Part shown: positions 25,696-36,700 of the stretch, piece by piece
Layout of the letters: each line of letters starts with the position of its first letter
How positions within the stretch are numbered: position 1 is the stretch's first letter
Assembly: GCF_000276665.1 (NCBI RefSeq)
Contig: NW_004955417.1
Coordinates: forward strand, 12,693,507-12,757,506
Source of the DNA: Chinchilla lanigera
Lineage: Eukaryota; Chordata; Mammalia; Rodentia; Chinchillidae
Length of the DNA: 64,000 nucleotides
Direction of reading: 5' to 3'
The notes under the pieces: model-generated
What the model saw: only the letters and a program-made list of their open reading frames with translations
Told to the model about the DNA's origin: nothing
Databases searched by the model: none
Made by a program: the position numbers and the translations under genes

Positions 25696-25904
25696 GCTTA
25701 TTTTTATAAGAGATAAGAGATATTCCCAGGCTAGCATTTTAATTAGGAAAGGTGAAAGATTTGGAAGTAAATTATGAAGGATTTGAAAGTTTCCACTATA
25801 TATTTGGGTGGGACCTATTTTCATACACTCTACAGATGTCACTAAAATAATAAAAGTAATACAAGCTACTTGTAATTGACTAATATTTGACATACTTTTT
25901 TCTA

Positions 25905-26708
25905 CATGTTGAAGATTGAAACTAGATCCATGTCTACTACCATGCACCAAACTAAAGTCAAAATAGATTAAAGATCTAAATATTAAAACAGAAACACTAA
26001 ATCTACTGGAAGAGAAAGTAGGTAAAAATCTTGAAGACATAGGGGTAGGCAGAGAGCTCATGAACTAAAACCAAACTGCATGGGAAATACTTCAAAGAAT
26101 CAACAACTTGGATCTCATCTTACTGAAAAGTTTTTGCACATCTAAAGACATCACCAGCAAAGTAAAAAAAGAAAATCCACAAAATGGGAAAAAATTTTAG
26201 TCAGCTGTCCCTCAGACAAAGAACATATAAAGAACATATAAAGAATTAAATGAAAATCAGGGCCCCAAATTCAAAGACCCAATCCAAAAATGGACATCTG
26301 AGATAAATACACACTTCTCAGATAAAGAAACACAAATGGCAAATAAGTACATGGCAAAAAGTTCAACATCATTAGTCATTCGAGAAATACAAATTAAAAC
26401 AACACTGAGATTTCATCTCACTCCAGAAAGAATGGTTGTCATCAAGAAATCAACCAACAACAAATGCTGGAGGAGATGCGGAGGGGCTGTTGGTAGGAGT
26501 GTAGACTGGTGCAACCACTGTGGAAATCAGTCTGGAGATTCCTTAGTAAACTAGGATTAGGGGTCTCATTCAACACAGCTATTCCCCTTCTGGGTATTTT
26601 TTCCACAAGAACTAAAACCATCATACCACAATGATATATGTGCGTCCGTGTTTATAGCAGTGCAATTTGTAATAGCTAAATCGTGGAAACAACCCAGATT
26701 AAAAATTT
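25905..26708 (+). mobile_element. L1 ORF2 3' segment, sense
   Basis: Sense L1 landmarks: aaatgggaaaaaattttagt, acacttctcagataaagaaa, gagaaatacaaattaaaaca, aatgctggaggagatgcgga, actggtgcaaccactgtgga and ccccttctgggtattttttc. It ends in an A-rich stretch near 26700. It repeats in opposite orientation the ORF2 region also present at about 24190-25000. Contains a small tandem duplication (gaacatataaa twice) at 26221-26242. Confidence 0.92.
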
Positions 26709-27509
26709 TAAAAAAACAAAATAGTTGCAGATAAGCTTATTTGTGACTTAAGGGTAACTTTTATTACCTGTTATAAAGAAAAGTTTTCTGAAGACACAGC
26801 TGCTTGACCTTAATTAACACCTTACACCCTAGAAAATAAAATAAGTGAGGAAGACATCAGCATCTAAGAAACTCACTCAGAGAGGAGTTGTACAACTTTC
26901 AGAGACAGGGAAAGAGACATTTTTCTTTTACAGGGATAAGATGTCTTCCCAAGGCAGGAAGATGAGGCATGTTAAACACCATTCATGGGGGATTTTATGA
27001 GAGAAGACATAATCACTCTGGTGTCGCAGTGCTAAAAATATTCTTTGTAAACTCAGTGGTTTCATGACTAGTGAAATAATGATTGGCCCATATTTTTTTG
27101 GATGATTCCTCTTCCCAGGAGAGAGGTCCTAAAATGACTAGCTAACTTCCCACACTACCTCTGTTTCTCCTTGGAGTAACGCATCAAGCCACAGCCATTC
27201 ACCATGTCATTGGTCATGAGACTTAAATTATGGAGCAAGTCTGTTTCTTTGTGAAACTGGGAGGTTGCCAGAAATCTTTATTTAAGAACTACTACTCATA
27301 AGACTAATGAATTCCCAGATGACTTAATGCCCGGTGATCTGCCAGGGTTCATTGGCACTTTTTTTTTTTTCTGACATAATGAAGACATCTGGAAACCCAC
27401 GCTACAGGCTATGCATAAGAATTGTCCAGCATGAGACTTCTAGGTGTTAGCCGCTAAGGTTTGGGGTCAGCAACTTATATTAAAAGGAGCTTTTAAATCA
27501 CTGTTTCTC

Positions 27510-27617
27510 TTTTTTTTTTTTTTTTTTTTTTGGTTTTTCTCCGGTACCGGGAACCGAACTCACGACCTTGCGCTTGCCAGGCAGGCGCTTTTGCCGCTGA
27601 GCTAAATCCCCAGCCCC
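27510..27617 (-). mobile_element. ID-like tRNA-derived SINE, young copy 2
   Basis: Same subfamily as the copy at 10657, with the same ggtttttctccggtaccggg segment next to the tail. A perfect 15-bp target-site duplication, taaatcactgtttct, lies at 27495-27509 and 27618-27632. It differs from copy 1 mainly by one fewer T in the run before gccgctgag. Confidence 0.95.
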
Positions 27618-27774
27618 TAAATCACTGTTTCTATATCTTGACTGATTGTAATTTGTCACCCATGTTATAGCTAACAATATTTCACTGGATTCTTAACTTT
27701 GTACCTCTATCCTTTCAACATTTATAAATGAATAACAACATTGGGCTTGACCTTAGAATCTTAGAATCTTTCAT

Positions 27775-27962
27775 GTACATCACCTTATTTGTTATGACAA
27801 CCCAAAGGGCTGTGCAGACAGGACATTATTTTCTCCATTTTATAGGTAGGGAAATAAAAGTCTAGGGAATTAGACACGTTAACATGCTTAAGTCTTGCAT
27901 CCCCCAAAATAAAAAGTGAAATGAAAGGACTCTGTCTCTGTGTCCACTGCTGCTGCATCGTT
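27775..27962 (-). repeat. MIR, antisense
   Basis: Text tttctccattttataggtag and ggaaataaaagtctagggaa is the reversed MIR core; the ends are diverged. Confidence 0.65.
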
Positions 27963-28156
27963 TTTAGAACCAAGTTTATGTCTATGCTCCTATCTCTCAT
28001 TACACATTTACTTTGCAGACTGTTTTTGTGTGACTTTTTCCAGTACTGAAATGGAACTTACTGAGGTCACAAATAGGCACCCAGTTTTTAGATAAAATGG
28101 ACTTTTCAAGCCATCATGTTACTTTACCTGTTGGAACACTTGTTACTTTTAACTGG

Positions 28157-28252
28157 TTTTATTTTATTTATTTATTTTTGGTGCTGGGACTCGAACACAG
28201 GGCCTTGCACTTACAGGCAGGCGCTGAGCCACTGGGCTACTTCCCTGGCCCT
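28157..28252 (-). mobile_element. ID-like SINE, old diverged copy
   Basis: A T-rich (ttta) tail region, then gtgctgggactcgaacacag and gccactgggctac, the reverse of the tRNA-like body. The 3' unique part of the young copies (ctccggtaccggg) is absent or replaced by ggtgctggg, as in generic rodent ID elements. Target-site duplication unclear. Confidence 0.82.
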
Positions 28253-28292
28253 TGCCTGCTTTTAAGTGTTGCTACTCTTGGGATTCTGTGAC

Positions 28293-28610
28293 TTTTTTTC
28301 CTTTATTTTTTATTATTAGCATATGTTTATGATGCATAATAGTTACATTTATCTTGAGCAATTACTACATATACATGTAGCATCTTGATCATTTTTACTC
28401 TCCCTTCCCCTTTGTTTTCCACTCTGCCCCTTCCCCAGATCCTATCTCTACCACTGCCCTTTTTCATATTCCCCCCACTCCCTGGTCTCATCTCTCGCTC
28501 CTTTCCCAAACCCACCTCTCCCTTCCATCCTGCTGCCTTCAGCTCTAGGCGCATATATCCAGATGTCTGATGATTCTTCTTCTAGATGTTCCCTAGCTAT
28601 TCAGTTTTCA
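28293..28610 (-). mobile_element. L1 3' UTR fragment with polypyrimidine tract, antisense
   Basis: The text tagcatatgtttatgatgca, then catcttgatcatttttactc followed by about 150 bases of almost pure C/T (28395-28530), parallels 23770-23930. In L1 sense this is the purine-rich tract typical of L1 3' UTRs. Only the 3' end is present. Confidence 0.75.
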
Positions 28611-28874
28611 TTTTTCCAAAATTGAACCCATCCCTTCACCTCTTTTATCTTACATTTTCTAGCTCAGTAAAAATAGCATCTATCTTCTAAGTCAGGTAGT
28701 CCTTGGTTACACTTTTTCTCTTTCCTTGTCCTTCACCTTGGGTTCTGCTCTGTATCAGTCCTTTCAACAAAAACATATTAACAGCTCCATTTCCCAACAT
28801 CACTTCCCATTCCAGTTGTAAGGATTCATTAAGACTAAACCAATGAACTGTATTTTCCTAGAGTATCTTGCTTC

Positions 28875-29060
28875 TGCAAATACTCTGTCCTCAACATCCT
28901 GCAATCCCTTCCTCACTGTCACACACTCTCCTTCAAGATCCATGTGAGGTGTTTCTTCTGGGCAGCACTGCCTGAGATCAGGCGAGCTACCTCTTTTTGG
29001 TAGTCCTAGGTCCTCCTGTGCATACGCTGTATCACAGTGTTTGGGAGGTAGTTTTGGCTC
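28875..29060 (+). repeat. Probable L2 fragment
   Basis: Text ccttcaagatccatgtgagg, cagcactgcctgagatcagg and gtcctcctgtgcatacgctg resembles the L2 3' region in order. Diverged. Confidence 0.5.
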
Positions 29061-29465
29061 ATGCTTTAGTAGAGTGGGCTAACTGATTTAACAAATAATT
29101 TGCATCTCAGTCAACACAAAGAGGTCTCTTTCTTGTTCACATAGCAGCCCCAGGGGAATGCTCAGCAGGTCACATTCCTTGTGTGCCTTTCCTGCTGTGG
29201 TTTTACACCTTTGAAATTTCAGCGTCCTTTGCATTCAGGTAGGAAAGAGGACCTAGAAAGAGAAAGTTGAAAACTGAGGGAGAGATTTTTCACTTCCTCT
29301 CAGATTCTACTGGCCAGAATGCTGTTACATGGAGGTTGGGAGATTTTATCTTTATTCTCAAGATGAGAAGAACATGAGTTTGGTAAAAAAACAAACAAAC
29401 AAAACCACAAAAACCTGTCCAGTCTCCCTCAACTGTTTGACTATACTCTAGACTATATGTTCCAG

Positions 29466-29466
29466 A

Positions 29467-29505
<39 letters not shown>

Positions 29506-29514
29506 ATATATATT
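29466..29514. repeat. (TATC)n followed by (TA)n microsatellite
   Basis: About nine or ten uninterrupted tatc units, then tatatatatata. Pure enough to be length-polymorphic. Confidence 0.97.
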
Positions 29515-30540
29515 CTAGAGATGTTCTTTGAAGGACTAAGCTTTTCTAAATTTGTATAATGAATCGTGGCAGGAGGGTGATGATTAACCAAGTGATCCAA
29601 TTCTTAATGATCTCCGACCAAACTGTGCAACTTCTATAGAGTAAGCTTGATCTTTTAAGGTACTTTGCTCTGTATTTGAAAAAACAAATCTAGATGTCCA
29701 ATAGGTATTTCTTGCAAAACACTCACAAGCAATGGTTGAATTGCTGATTAAAGGAAGTCGCTCCTTCTCTCTGGCAGGCTTTTTACCTTTTGCCCTGTGG
29801 GAATAGGCACATTGGATTCTGTCTAGGAATATGGAAGAAGTCAGCAACACTAGAGAACAGAATATATTTTTGTAATCTGTTGATGTTTGCCTTCAAAACT
29901 AGAAATCCTAGAGGCCAGTGTGATATGACACCTTTGGTGAATCACCGATATTGTCTGTCACTTTGCAAGGGCATTAGCCGCGTGGTTACACAGTAGAGGT
30001 CCTCGAAGGAAAGCCCGTTAGCTGTGAGAGCAGCCTCTCCAGGTTGATTGTTATTTCTCAGAACTACCATTAATGGTGTTTCTGTGCTCAAATTTACTTC
30101 AAAGAGAAAACTTTTCCTTCATTGATGTTTTAATAATGACCTGAGCTTTTATTTACCTTTGAGCTTCAACTCACTGGAGCGCTTTCAGTTTTTCAGAGTG
30201 TAAAATGCCACTTTCTTTTACAATGGGAGAATATTTTAAGAATAAATGTAATTAATTACAGACTGAAATCCTACAAAGGGAAGCATCTTTATGGAAGCAT
30301 TTGTCTTGTGTTATTTCTCATATTTTTTAATAAATATTTTCTGAGAGCTTACTAGTTGTTCAGAAGCTTCCGGCCACTGGGGTTACTAAGATGAATTAGG
30401 CATATAGATTTTTTTTCTTCAGAAATATTCTATCTTGGCAAAAAGAAGGATGAAAGCTTAAAACATAAGTTATTCATGTTTACATGTTATATATAACTCT
30501 AAAAGGGTGATTAGGGGAAAGGGATGAAGGAAATGGCTAA

Positions 30541-30742
30541 GTACTAAGCACCTACTTTATACTATGCTTCTTTAAAGACTTAAATCCTTTGTTTTAATTC
30601 ATTGTGCACCTCAGTAAAAGTAGACATTGGTAACTCCCCTTTATAGGTTCAGAATGGTTAAATAGCTTATCAAATCGCACAGCCAGTAAAAGAACTAAGA
30701 TTCAAACTCAGAGTCTCTTGCTATAAATTCCATGTTGCTGGA
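30541..30742 (-). repeat. MIR, antisense
   Basis: Text taagcacctactttatacta, ccctttataggttcagaatg, tcgcacagccagtaaaagaa and gattcaaactcagagtctct is a full reversed MIR order. Confidence 0.8.
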
Positions 30743-30754
30743 TTGCACCAAGGA

Positions 30755-31118
30755 ACCTGGGGAGCTAATGCTGTAGAGATCTGGAGGAGATGACAGAAGT
30801 GTGAGTGGGTCTTGTTTCTGATGTGGTACTTTGGGCATAATCAATGAGAAGATAGTTGAACAAGGGAAAGGGGCTGGAAAGGCATTCTAGCAAAGATCAA
30901 AGATCAGGGCAAAGAGGTCGGAGTGCATGATGTATTGGGGCAATATATGAGAGGTCTAGTTTGTCTGGAGCCAGGTCCCAAAGGGAATCAGAGAAAAATG
31001 TAACCCTGGGGCAAGAGGAAGTGACTAGGTTTGAAAAATCCAGAATACCGGATTAGGGAGTTTTAAGTTTCATGTGGAAGAAATGGAGAACCATCGAATG
31101 TGGCAGCGCAGTTTTGGA
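30755..31118 (-). repeat. Old L2-like repeat, antisense
   Basis: Text aaaggcattctagcaaagat, gaccagg-type and gcaaagaggtcggagtgcat sequence, then ggagttttaagtttcatgtg and ggagaaccatcgaatgtggc. It parallels 20255 and 45200. It directly abuts the MER5-like fossil. Confidence 0.5.
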
Positions 31119-31242
31119 GCAGTGGTTCTCTTAGTGTGGTTACTGGAATAGGATCAGCAACTTGGCTTGAGGAGCTGTTGAAAAGTGCACAATATCTATT
31201 GTATCTTTCAGGTTTTATTTATTCTTTCAGTTTCTTAAAATG

Positions 31243-31315
<73 letters not shown>

Positions 31316-31440
31316 AAGAAGGACTCAGCCTTCAGGCCCTACTTGAGGCGCACCAAGTCAGAAAGTTTGGGAATAGCCAGCAACCTGTGGCTTAATGAGA
31401 CCTCCAGGTGATTGTGATGCACAGTACTTTAAGACTACCG
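31119..31440 (+). mobile_element. MER5-like hAT fossil, split by a GAAA microsatellite
   Basis: The left part starts gcagtggttctcttagtgtg and the right part has cctccaggtgattgtgatgc, the two ends of MER5A/B. Between them lie about 120 foreign bases ending in the GAAA repeat at 31242-31318. Confidence 0.7.
31242..31318. repeat. (GAAA)n microsatellite
   Basis: About 17 uninterrupted gaaa units, then gagagagaaagaaggac. Pure purine strand, inside the MER5-like fossil. Confidence 0.97.
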
Positions 31441-32539
31441 GTTAGAGAATAAGTCCGTATAACTGCATAGCATGCATGGGAGAAGGAAAGCTAGGACGCT
31501 CTTCTGATTGTGCAGAGGCGCAACGATGAGGACACAGACGATGGCACTGAGAGTGATGAAACAGAGCAGGAGGGAGGGATAGGATGAAAAAAGTCAGAAC
31601 TTGAGGACTGGCTTGAGGACTGGTTGGATTTGAAGGGGACGGAGGATGAATCAAAGTTGTCAGGCAAGGATCAAAAAGCCACGGGATGAATCTGTATTCA
31701 TTTCAGGTCAGTATTTTTTTAAATCACATTTTATATAATCACAGGGGCTGGTAGCTCTAGAGAAAAATCATTTTTGGTGACATATCTGGTATAAGGCAAA
31801 CTTAAGCCTCCAGGTCGTTTTTGCTGATGAGAGGTGCGCTCTCTAGTCTGCCCCAGGTTTCCCCGCCCTCCTTTTTCTTATTTTCCTCATTTGCCTTACC
31901 TGGATGGTCACTGTATACGTTTGAATTCTGCTCTAAGGATTCCATCCGGGGACTGGAGAATGACGAGCAATATGGCTGTTGGGAGTGCGGTCCTTCAGAC
32001 AATCTAAGACCAGTTTGCTTAGGCATTTTGAGTTTGAGGTTACTGTAAGGTAGTCTTATTAATCTGGTCTTTATATTTTGTAAGAAAAACAGTTCAGCAT
32101 TTCCATTTCACTGTTATCTACATTTTGGTTCACCTATGGCAGTTTAATATTCTACTGTGTCTTCCTTGCAATGCAGTACAGCTTGGGACTTCTTCCTCTT
32201 GCTTTCTTAGCATGAGAGCTGGAGAATGCAAACTAATTTTTACATTAGCTCAAGTAAAATATAATTCTGAAATAACTCCACTGAGGCCAAATTGTCTATT
32301 GTACTCTCATTGCTAAATATACATTTTTTTCTAGTTATTTTCTCCACTGCCCCAGATAATTAAACAGATTTACGTTTTAATCAGCGGAGGAAGCAAAGGG
32401 TCTCCCTTTACTGTGAAATTTGTATCCCTGCACTGGGTAAGAATTCAGTGAGGTGGGGATGAATTGTTGCGAGAACTTGGCTGTGTAAATACTCCTGGAG
32501 TATGTTTTGCATCACTGGGCCTTTTGTGGTAGAGAACAG

Positions 32540-32960
32540 TGGAGAGAAGAAGCAAGAGGAGCAATCCGCTTGGCGATGGCTAAGAGCTGATGAAACATTC
32601 AGCTGCGGAGAGAGATGAGTGAACCCAGGTGATGTTTACGGAGCGTCAGAGTGGCAGAAAGCTCTACCATCTGGCGAGCGAGATGGGAAAAGTATAAAAA
32701 TCAATCTCTATAATGACACTTAATTAATACAGAGTCGATAAATGACATAATTGTAGCACTGGTTGGGCTACAACGTGGAGTTAAATAGCTTCAAAGAGGG
32801 CGCTGATTAAAGCCATTACAATTTATAAAACATTCTTCATTTTAAGAAAGCATCTTGATGAGATTTCACATGAACATTTTGTAATCAGAAGGCCAGCTTA
32901 ATACATTCAGAGCAGAGATGAAATGTCTTAAGAGGTCTATTTAGGATGTTTAAAAAGCTA
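32540..32960. promoter_or_regulatory. Candidate regulatory element: repeat-poor, CpG-retaining
   Basis: No repeat family is recognisable. Ten CpG dinucleotides lie between 32567 and 32802, unusually many for an intron of this composition, followed by AT-rich text with homeodomain-like TAAT sites (cttaattaatac at 32719, gctgattaaagccattacaa). This is suggestive only; no conservation data are available here. Confidence 0.3.
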
Positions 32961-33143
32961 ATTTTTCTCAGGGAGCCAAAACTCTTGTGGCCATCCCTTC
33001 GTTTTTTAATGGGAAAAAATAACGCTGCGTACTTCACTTTAGGTAGTCTTGGGGTTTTGATGTCCTGGTGGTTTGGTGCTTCAGCGTGACCTTAGGATGA
33101 TTAGCTATCAAATTTGGCTTAAATTATTTTGAAATATGTTGCA

Positions 33144-33274
33144 GAGTGTGTGCGTATGTGTGCATGTGTGTGCGCATGCCTGTGCGTACGTGTGTGCGTG
33201 CATGCGTGCGTGCGTGTGTGCGTGTGTGCTTGCGTGCGTGCTTGCGTGCGTGCGTGCGTGCGTGCTTGTGTTGT
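33144..33274. repeat. TG/TGCG alternating purine-pyrimidine tract
   Basis: About 130 bases of tgtg, tgcg and tgca units with almost strict purine-pyrimidine alternation and many CpG steps. Open frames on both strands here encode only Cys/Val/Ala- or His/Thr/Ala-rich repeats and are products of the microsatellite. Confidence 0.97.
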
Positions 33275-33684
33275 GGAGGGAATATGTGCCTACCGGTGAA
33301 AACAAGGAAATACTCCTTTGACCTACAAGAGGATGTGGGCGGGCGAACCTCAGTGAGTAGGCTCCTTCCCTCCCTTACTTTGTTCTTGCTTCATTCACTC
33401 TGAGGCTCCTAACAGATGCACAGTAATCAAGCAGGATGCCAGTTCTCATCGTTTATGTAGAGGGAGGGCCTCTGCGCTCCCTGGGGGAGAAACCAGAGCA
33501 GACCTACATTAAGTCCTTCATTTTTTTTTTCTCATTATCCTTTTCTTTCCTCCCCGCTTGTTTTTTGAAAGGCAGATTTTTTTGGAAGGCTTTTGTTACA
33601 AATTCCAAAATGTTCTTTAATCACTGCTCTTGCCTTGTTGCTTCAGGTGGGGTGACAAGCTGACTGCTTCCCAGTGAAGAGAAC

Positions 33685-33880
33685 CAGGCAACACAGTGCC
33701 CAGGTCTATGTGTAGCTTCTTGCCAGATGTGTGACAGTGGCAAAGTGTATAAACTCTCTGGGCTTCTGTTCAATCTATAAAATGGAAGAAATTGTTGAGC
33801 CTTTTTCCTTAAGTTTGCAGGGTTTTAAATGAGATAATGTTATACCTGGTGTATAGCAAGTTAAATACATGTAAGAGTCC
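33685..33880 (+). repeat. MIR
   Basis: Text gccagatgtgtgacagtggc, tctctgggcttctgttcaat, ctataaaatggaagaaattg and taaatgagataatgttatac is a clear MIR. Confidence 0.8.
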
Positions 33881-33919
33881 TATTATTATATAGTTTTCTT
33901 AACTGAAGGCTGGATATCA

Positions 33920-33985
33920 TTATCCAATGAAAGAAGAAAGGGAGGAAAAGTAAAAGAGGGAGGGAAGGGGGAAAGAAGGAGAGCT
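33920..33985. repeat. Purine-rich (GA) tract
   Basis: About 65 bases almost wholly A and G, with gaaag, ggagg and gggaaag units. Low complexity without a fixed period. Confidence 0.85.
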
Positions 33986-35014
33986 TGGTTTATTTAATGT
34001 CACTATTATAATTGGTGGATTGTAGTTGCAGCTCTCTGGTCAGAAATAAACCCTTAACGTCATTCTGCCGCATGGGTCTGTACCTCTGCGGTTTATCCAA
34101 ACTCTGCTGCAGTTCTGTGTCTACTTGTCTACCTCCCTCTCCGGATGGGCCATTCTGTGCGTTGTGTTCCTCCAGGTATTCAGAGGGCTGTGCTTGGTGC
34201 TTGGTGCTCAGTAATACTGAGTCAAATTGGAAGGAATTGGGTAGATTCAAATCAGAAGTGGCCTGTCCAGTTTGCTACCATGTAAATTCAAGGTGCCACT
34301 ATTTCACATTCACAGACATTGTACAATCATATAGATGAGGTGACTAACGTTTCAAACTGCTACTTATCAAAAATAGAATCTTTGGAATCTGAGAGTAGAC
34401 TATATGGTTATGTAAATTTTGGTAAGGTATTACAAACTGCATATTACTATGGTGCTTTGCGAGTCTGCTCTAATTAATGGTCTGTTTGCATTTCTAGTAT
34501 AGACTGTCATCTTTCATCTGCTTATAACCTTGATAAAAAGTTTATTCTTGGTAGTCGGTGTATTTTGCATTCATAATTTTAAAACGTATATAAGTATTCA
34601 TCTTGTTTTCCAGCTTTCTGATTATTGAAAGCACCAGCTTAAGAATGACATCACCATGGAGTATTTTTCTGTCTCTAGTGGTAAGAAGAAATTAATGCAT
34701 TTTGAATTTGAGTTTCGGGATTATGAAAATGTTGTTTGGTTATGCAGTGCCCTTTGAAAAATGTCTAGTGTGGCATATGAAATGAAAATATCCTGAGTAG
34801 TTTGAAGCCAATCTTTACTATTACATATGCTGTTGCTTTTTCTTTCTTCCCTTCCCCGCGTTGAAGATGACTGTTGAAAATTTTTTGAATCCATGTATCC
34901 ACTTAACCGTTTGGCTTCTTTAGTTCACCAGAGAAGGCATGGCCACGAGGCACCATCAGGGAGGTTTGGACACCAGTGAAACTAAGCAAAGGTTTGGACA
35001 CCATCAAAACAAAG

Positions 35015-35275
35015 AGTGGTATTTGGAATTAAGCAGACTGCATGCTAGTGCTCTTGCTACCACTTAACTCCTGTGTTACCCGAGGCACTTACCCAATCAC
35101 TCTGAGCCTGTTTTCTCATCAGTGGTGGGGAGACAATACTGTTTACCTCACAGAATTGTTGAGAGAATTAATTAAGATCAAACACCTGACACGGCAGCTG
35201 ACACACTGGAAACAGTCCGTGAGTGGTAACTGACACTGTGTCCTATCATGGTGACCAGGATTAATATTATTAGAT
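35015..35275 (+). repeat. MIR
   Basis: Text ggaattaagcagactgcatg, caatcactctgagcctgttt, tctcatcagtggtggggaga and tgttgagagaattaattaag follows MIR order. Confidence 0.8.
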
Positions 35276-35589
35276 AATGAAAGGACCAAGTGGGTAGGTG
35301 GACATGAGCTGGCTTGTAAAAAGGAGCTCAAGAACTCCACTCAGTGTGAGCTCTGGAGATCTGGGTTCTGTTTGTGTCCCAACTTCAGGGGCCCATTCTC
35401 CCTTCATCTTTGGCCTGAAATGATGACAGCTCTTTGTCCTCTCCACCCTCTCTGACCTCACATTGAATGCTTGATGCTTTTCTTACACACTGCACTGAAG
35501 TTGTGGCCATTGAAATCAGTGACCAGTGGCCAGTTGACCAAGATGCGGCAAGTGATCTACTGGAAACAGTAGCCAACTATTTTCCAGCC

Positions 35590-35990
35590 CAGAGCTTTGT
35601 GCTCACTGTCCACTCTGTCTAGAATGCTCTTTCCCCAGCTCTTTGTAAGACTGACTTCCTTAGATCTCAACAGCAAAGTTCTTCTTTACCAAGCCTTTCC
35701 TGACTCTATCCTGAGAAGTGCACTCCCGCGCATTCTCTTCCGTAGTACGCTTCTGTATGCTCAGTGTCCTGGTAGCATTTGTGAATTCTATGTATTTACC
35801 TACCTCCTGCTTATCTACCTACCTACCTTCCTGCCTACCTATGTACCTATCTGTTGAGCACATACTTTCCCATTAGAATATAAACTGCAGAAAGACAGGA
35901 ATTGCATCTTTCCTGTAGAATGCCATATTCTCAGAACATAGGCGAATGCAGGTATTGGACAGATATTTGTTAAATGAATAAATATTTTAA
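35590..35990 (+). repeat. L2 3' end with internal ACCT-type expansion
   Basis: Landmarks agctctttgtaagactgact, accaagcctttcctgactct, then a (acct)n-like stretch at 35795-35852, then cattagaatataaactgcag, aaagacaggaattgcatctt and tttgttaaatgaataaatat, which is the L2 3' end. Confidence 0.85.
35795..35852. repeat. Imperfect (ACCT)n stretch inside L2
   Basis: Repeated tacc, tacct and cctac units with interruptions (tacctacctcctgcttatct and similar). Confidence 0.85.
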
Positions 35991-36094
35991 AATCCTCTAA
36001 CATGGAAGAATAGAGGACCAACTATAAAGTGATGCATATTGTATCATGGCTATTTTCTGGAATGCATTCTAAAGCACCATAGATTTTTTTCTCA

Positions 36095-36700
36095 ACTTTT
36101 TTTTTGGTAGAAAAATACCAATCTGTAACAAAATTGAAAAATGTAAAAATAATCTGTATATTCTTTATAAAAATATTGCCTAAATTTTTTTGGAGAGAGG
36201 TACCGTTTTTCACTGCCATCAGCCATATATGAAAGTTCAGCCTGCTCAATCTTCTTGCCAAAGTGTGGTGTGGTCCCTGTGTTTGATTGTAGCCTTTTTG
36301 GTAAGTGTGATTGACAGCTCAAGAAAGTTTTGATTTGGATTTCCCTGATTTCTGAATCTTCCTTTGTGAGGAGTCCATATATAATTGCTTTATTTTATTT
36401 AGATAGTAAAAGTTCTTTATATATGTTAGATACAGGTCTCCATAGTTAGATATAGGTTTTGAAAACATGTTTTCTTAGTTAGCATCTGGCCTATTCTTTT
36501 GTGTAAAAGAGTTTTTGCTTAATAAGGTCTTTAATGAGCAGAAATTTTAAATTTTGAAGAAGTCTAATATATCAACTTTTAAATTGCTTTCTGTATCTAC
36601 CAACACGTTTAATCTATATTCCTTACCTTTTTTGTTCTTTCTCCTTCACTTTGCCACATTTATTTTCTCTCTGTCTCTCTTCTGTCATTTTCTGAATCAT
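36095..36700 (-). mobile_element. Old L1 (L1M-type) ORF2 3' fragment, antisense
   Basis: Reversed old-L1 text: ttttgatttggatttccctg, aaaagttctttatatatgtt, gtgtaaaagagtttttgctt and ttttgaagaagtctaatata. Heavily diverged. The right boundary is uncertain and related sequence may continue towards 37.0 kb. Confidence 0.7.

Noticed and set aside
25681..26061. 126-codon minus-strand frame between the two L1 copies
   Set aside because: It spans a unique spacer and the antisense of the sense L1; it has no protein similarity and is a chance frame.
33108..33403. Overlapping frames on both strands rich in Cys/Val/Ala or His/Thr/Ala
   Set aside because: They are translations of the TG/TGCG microsatellite.
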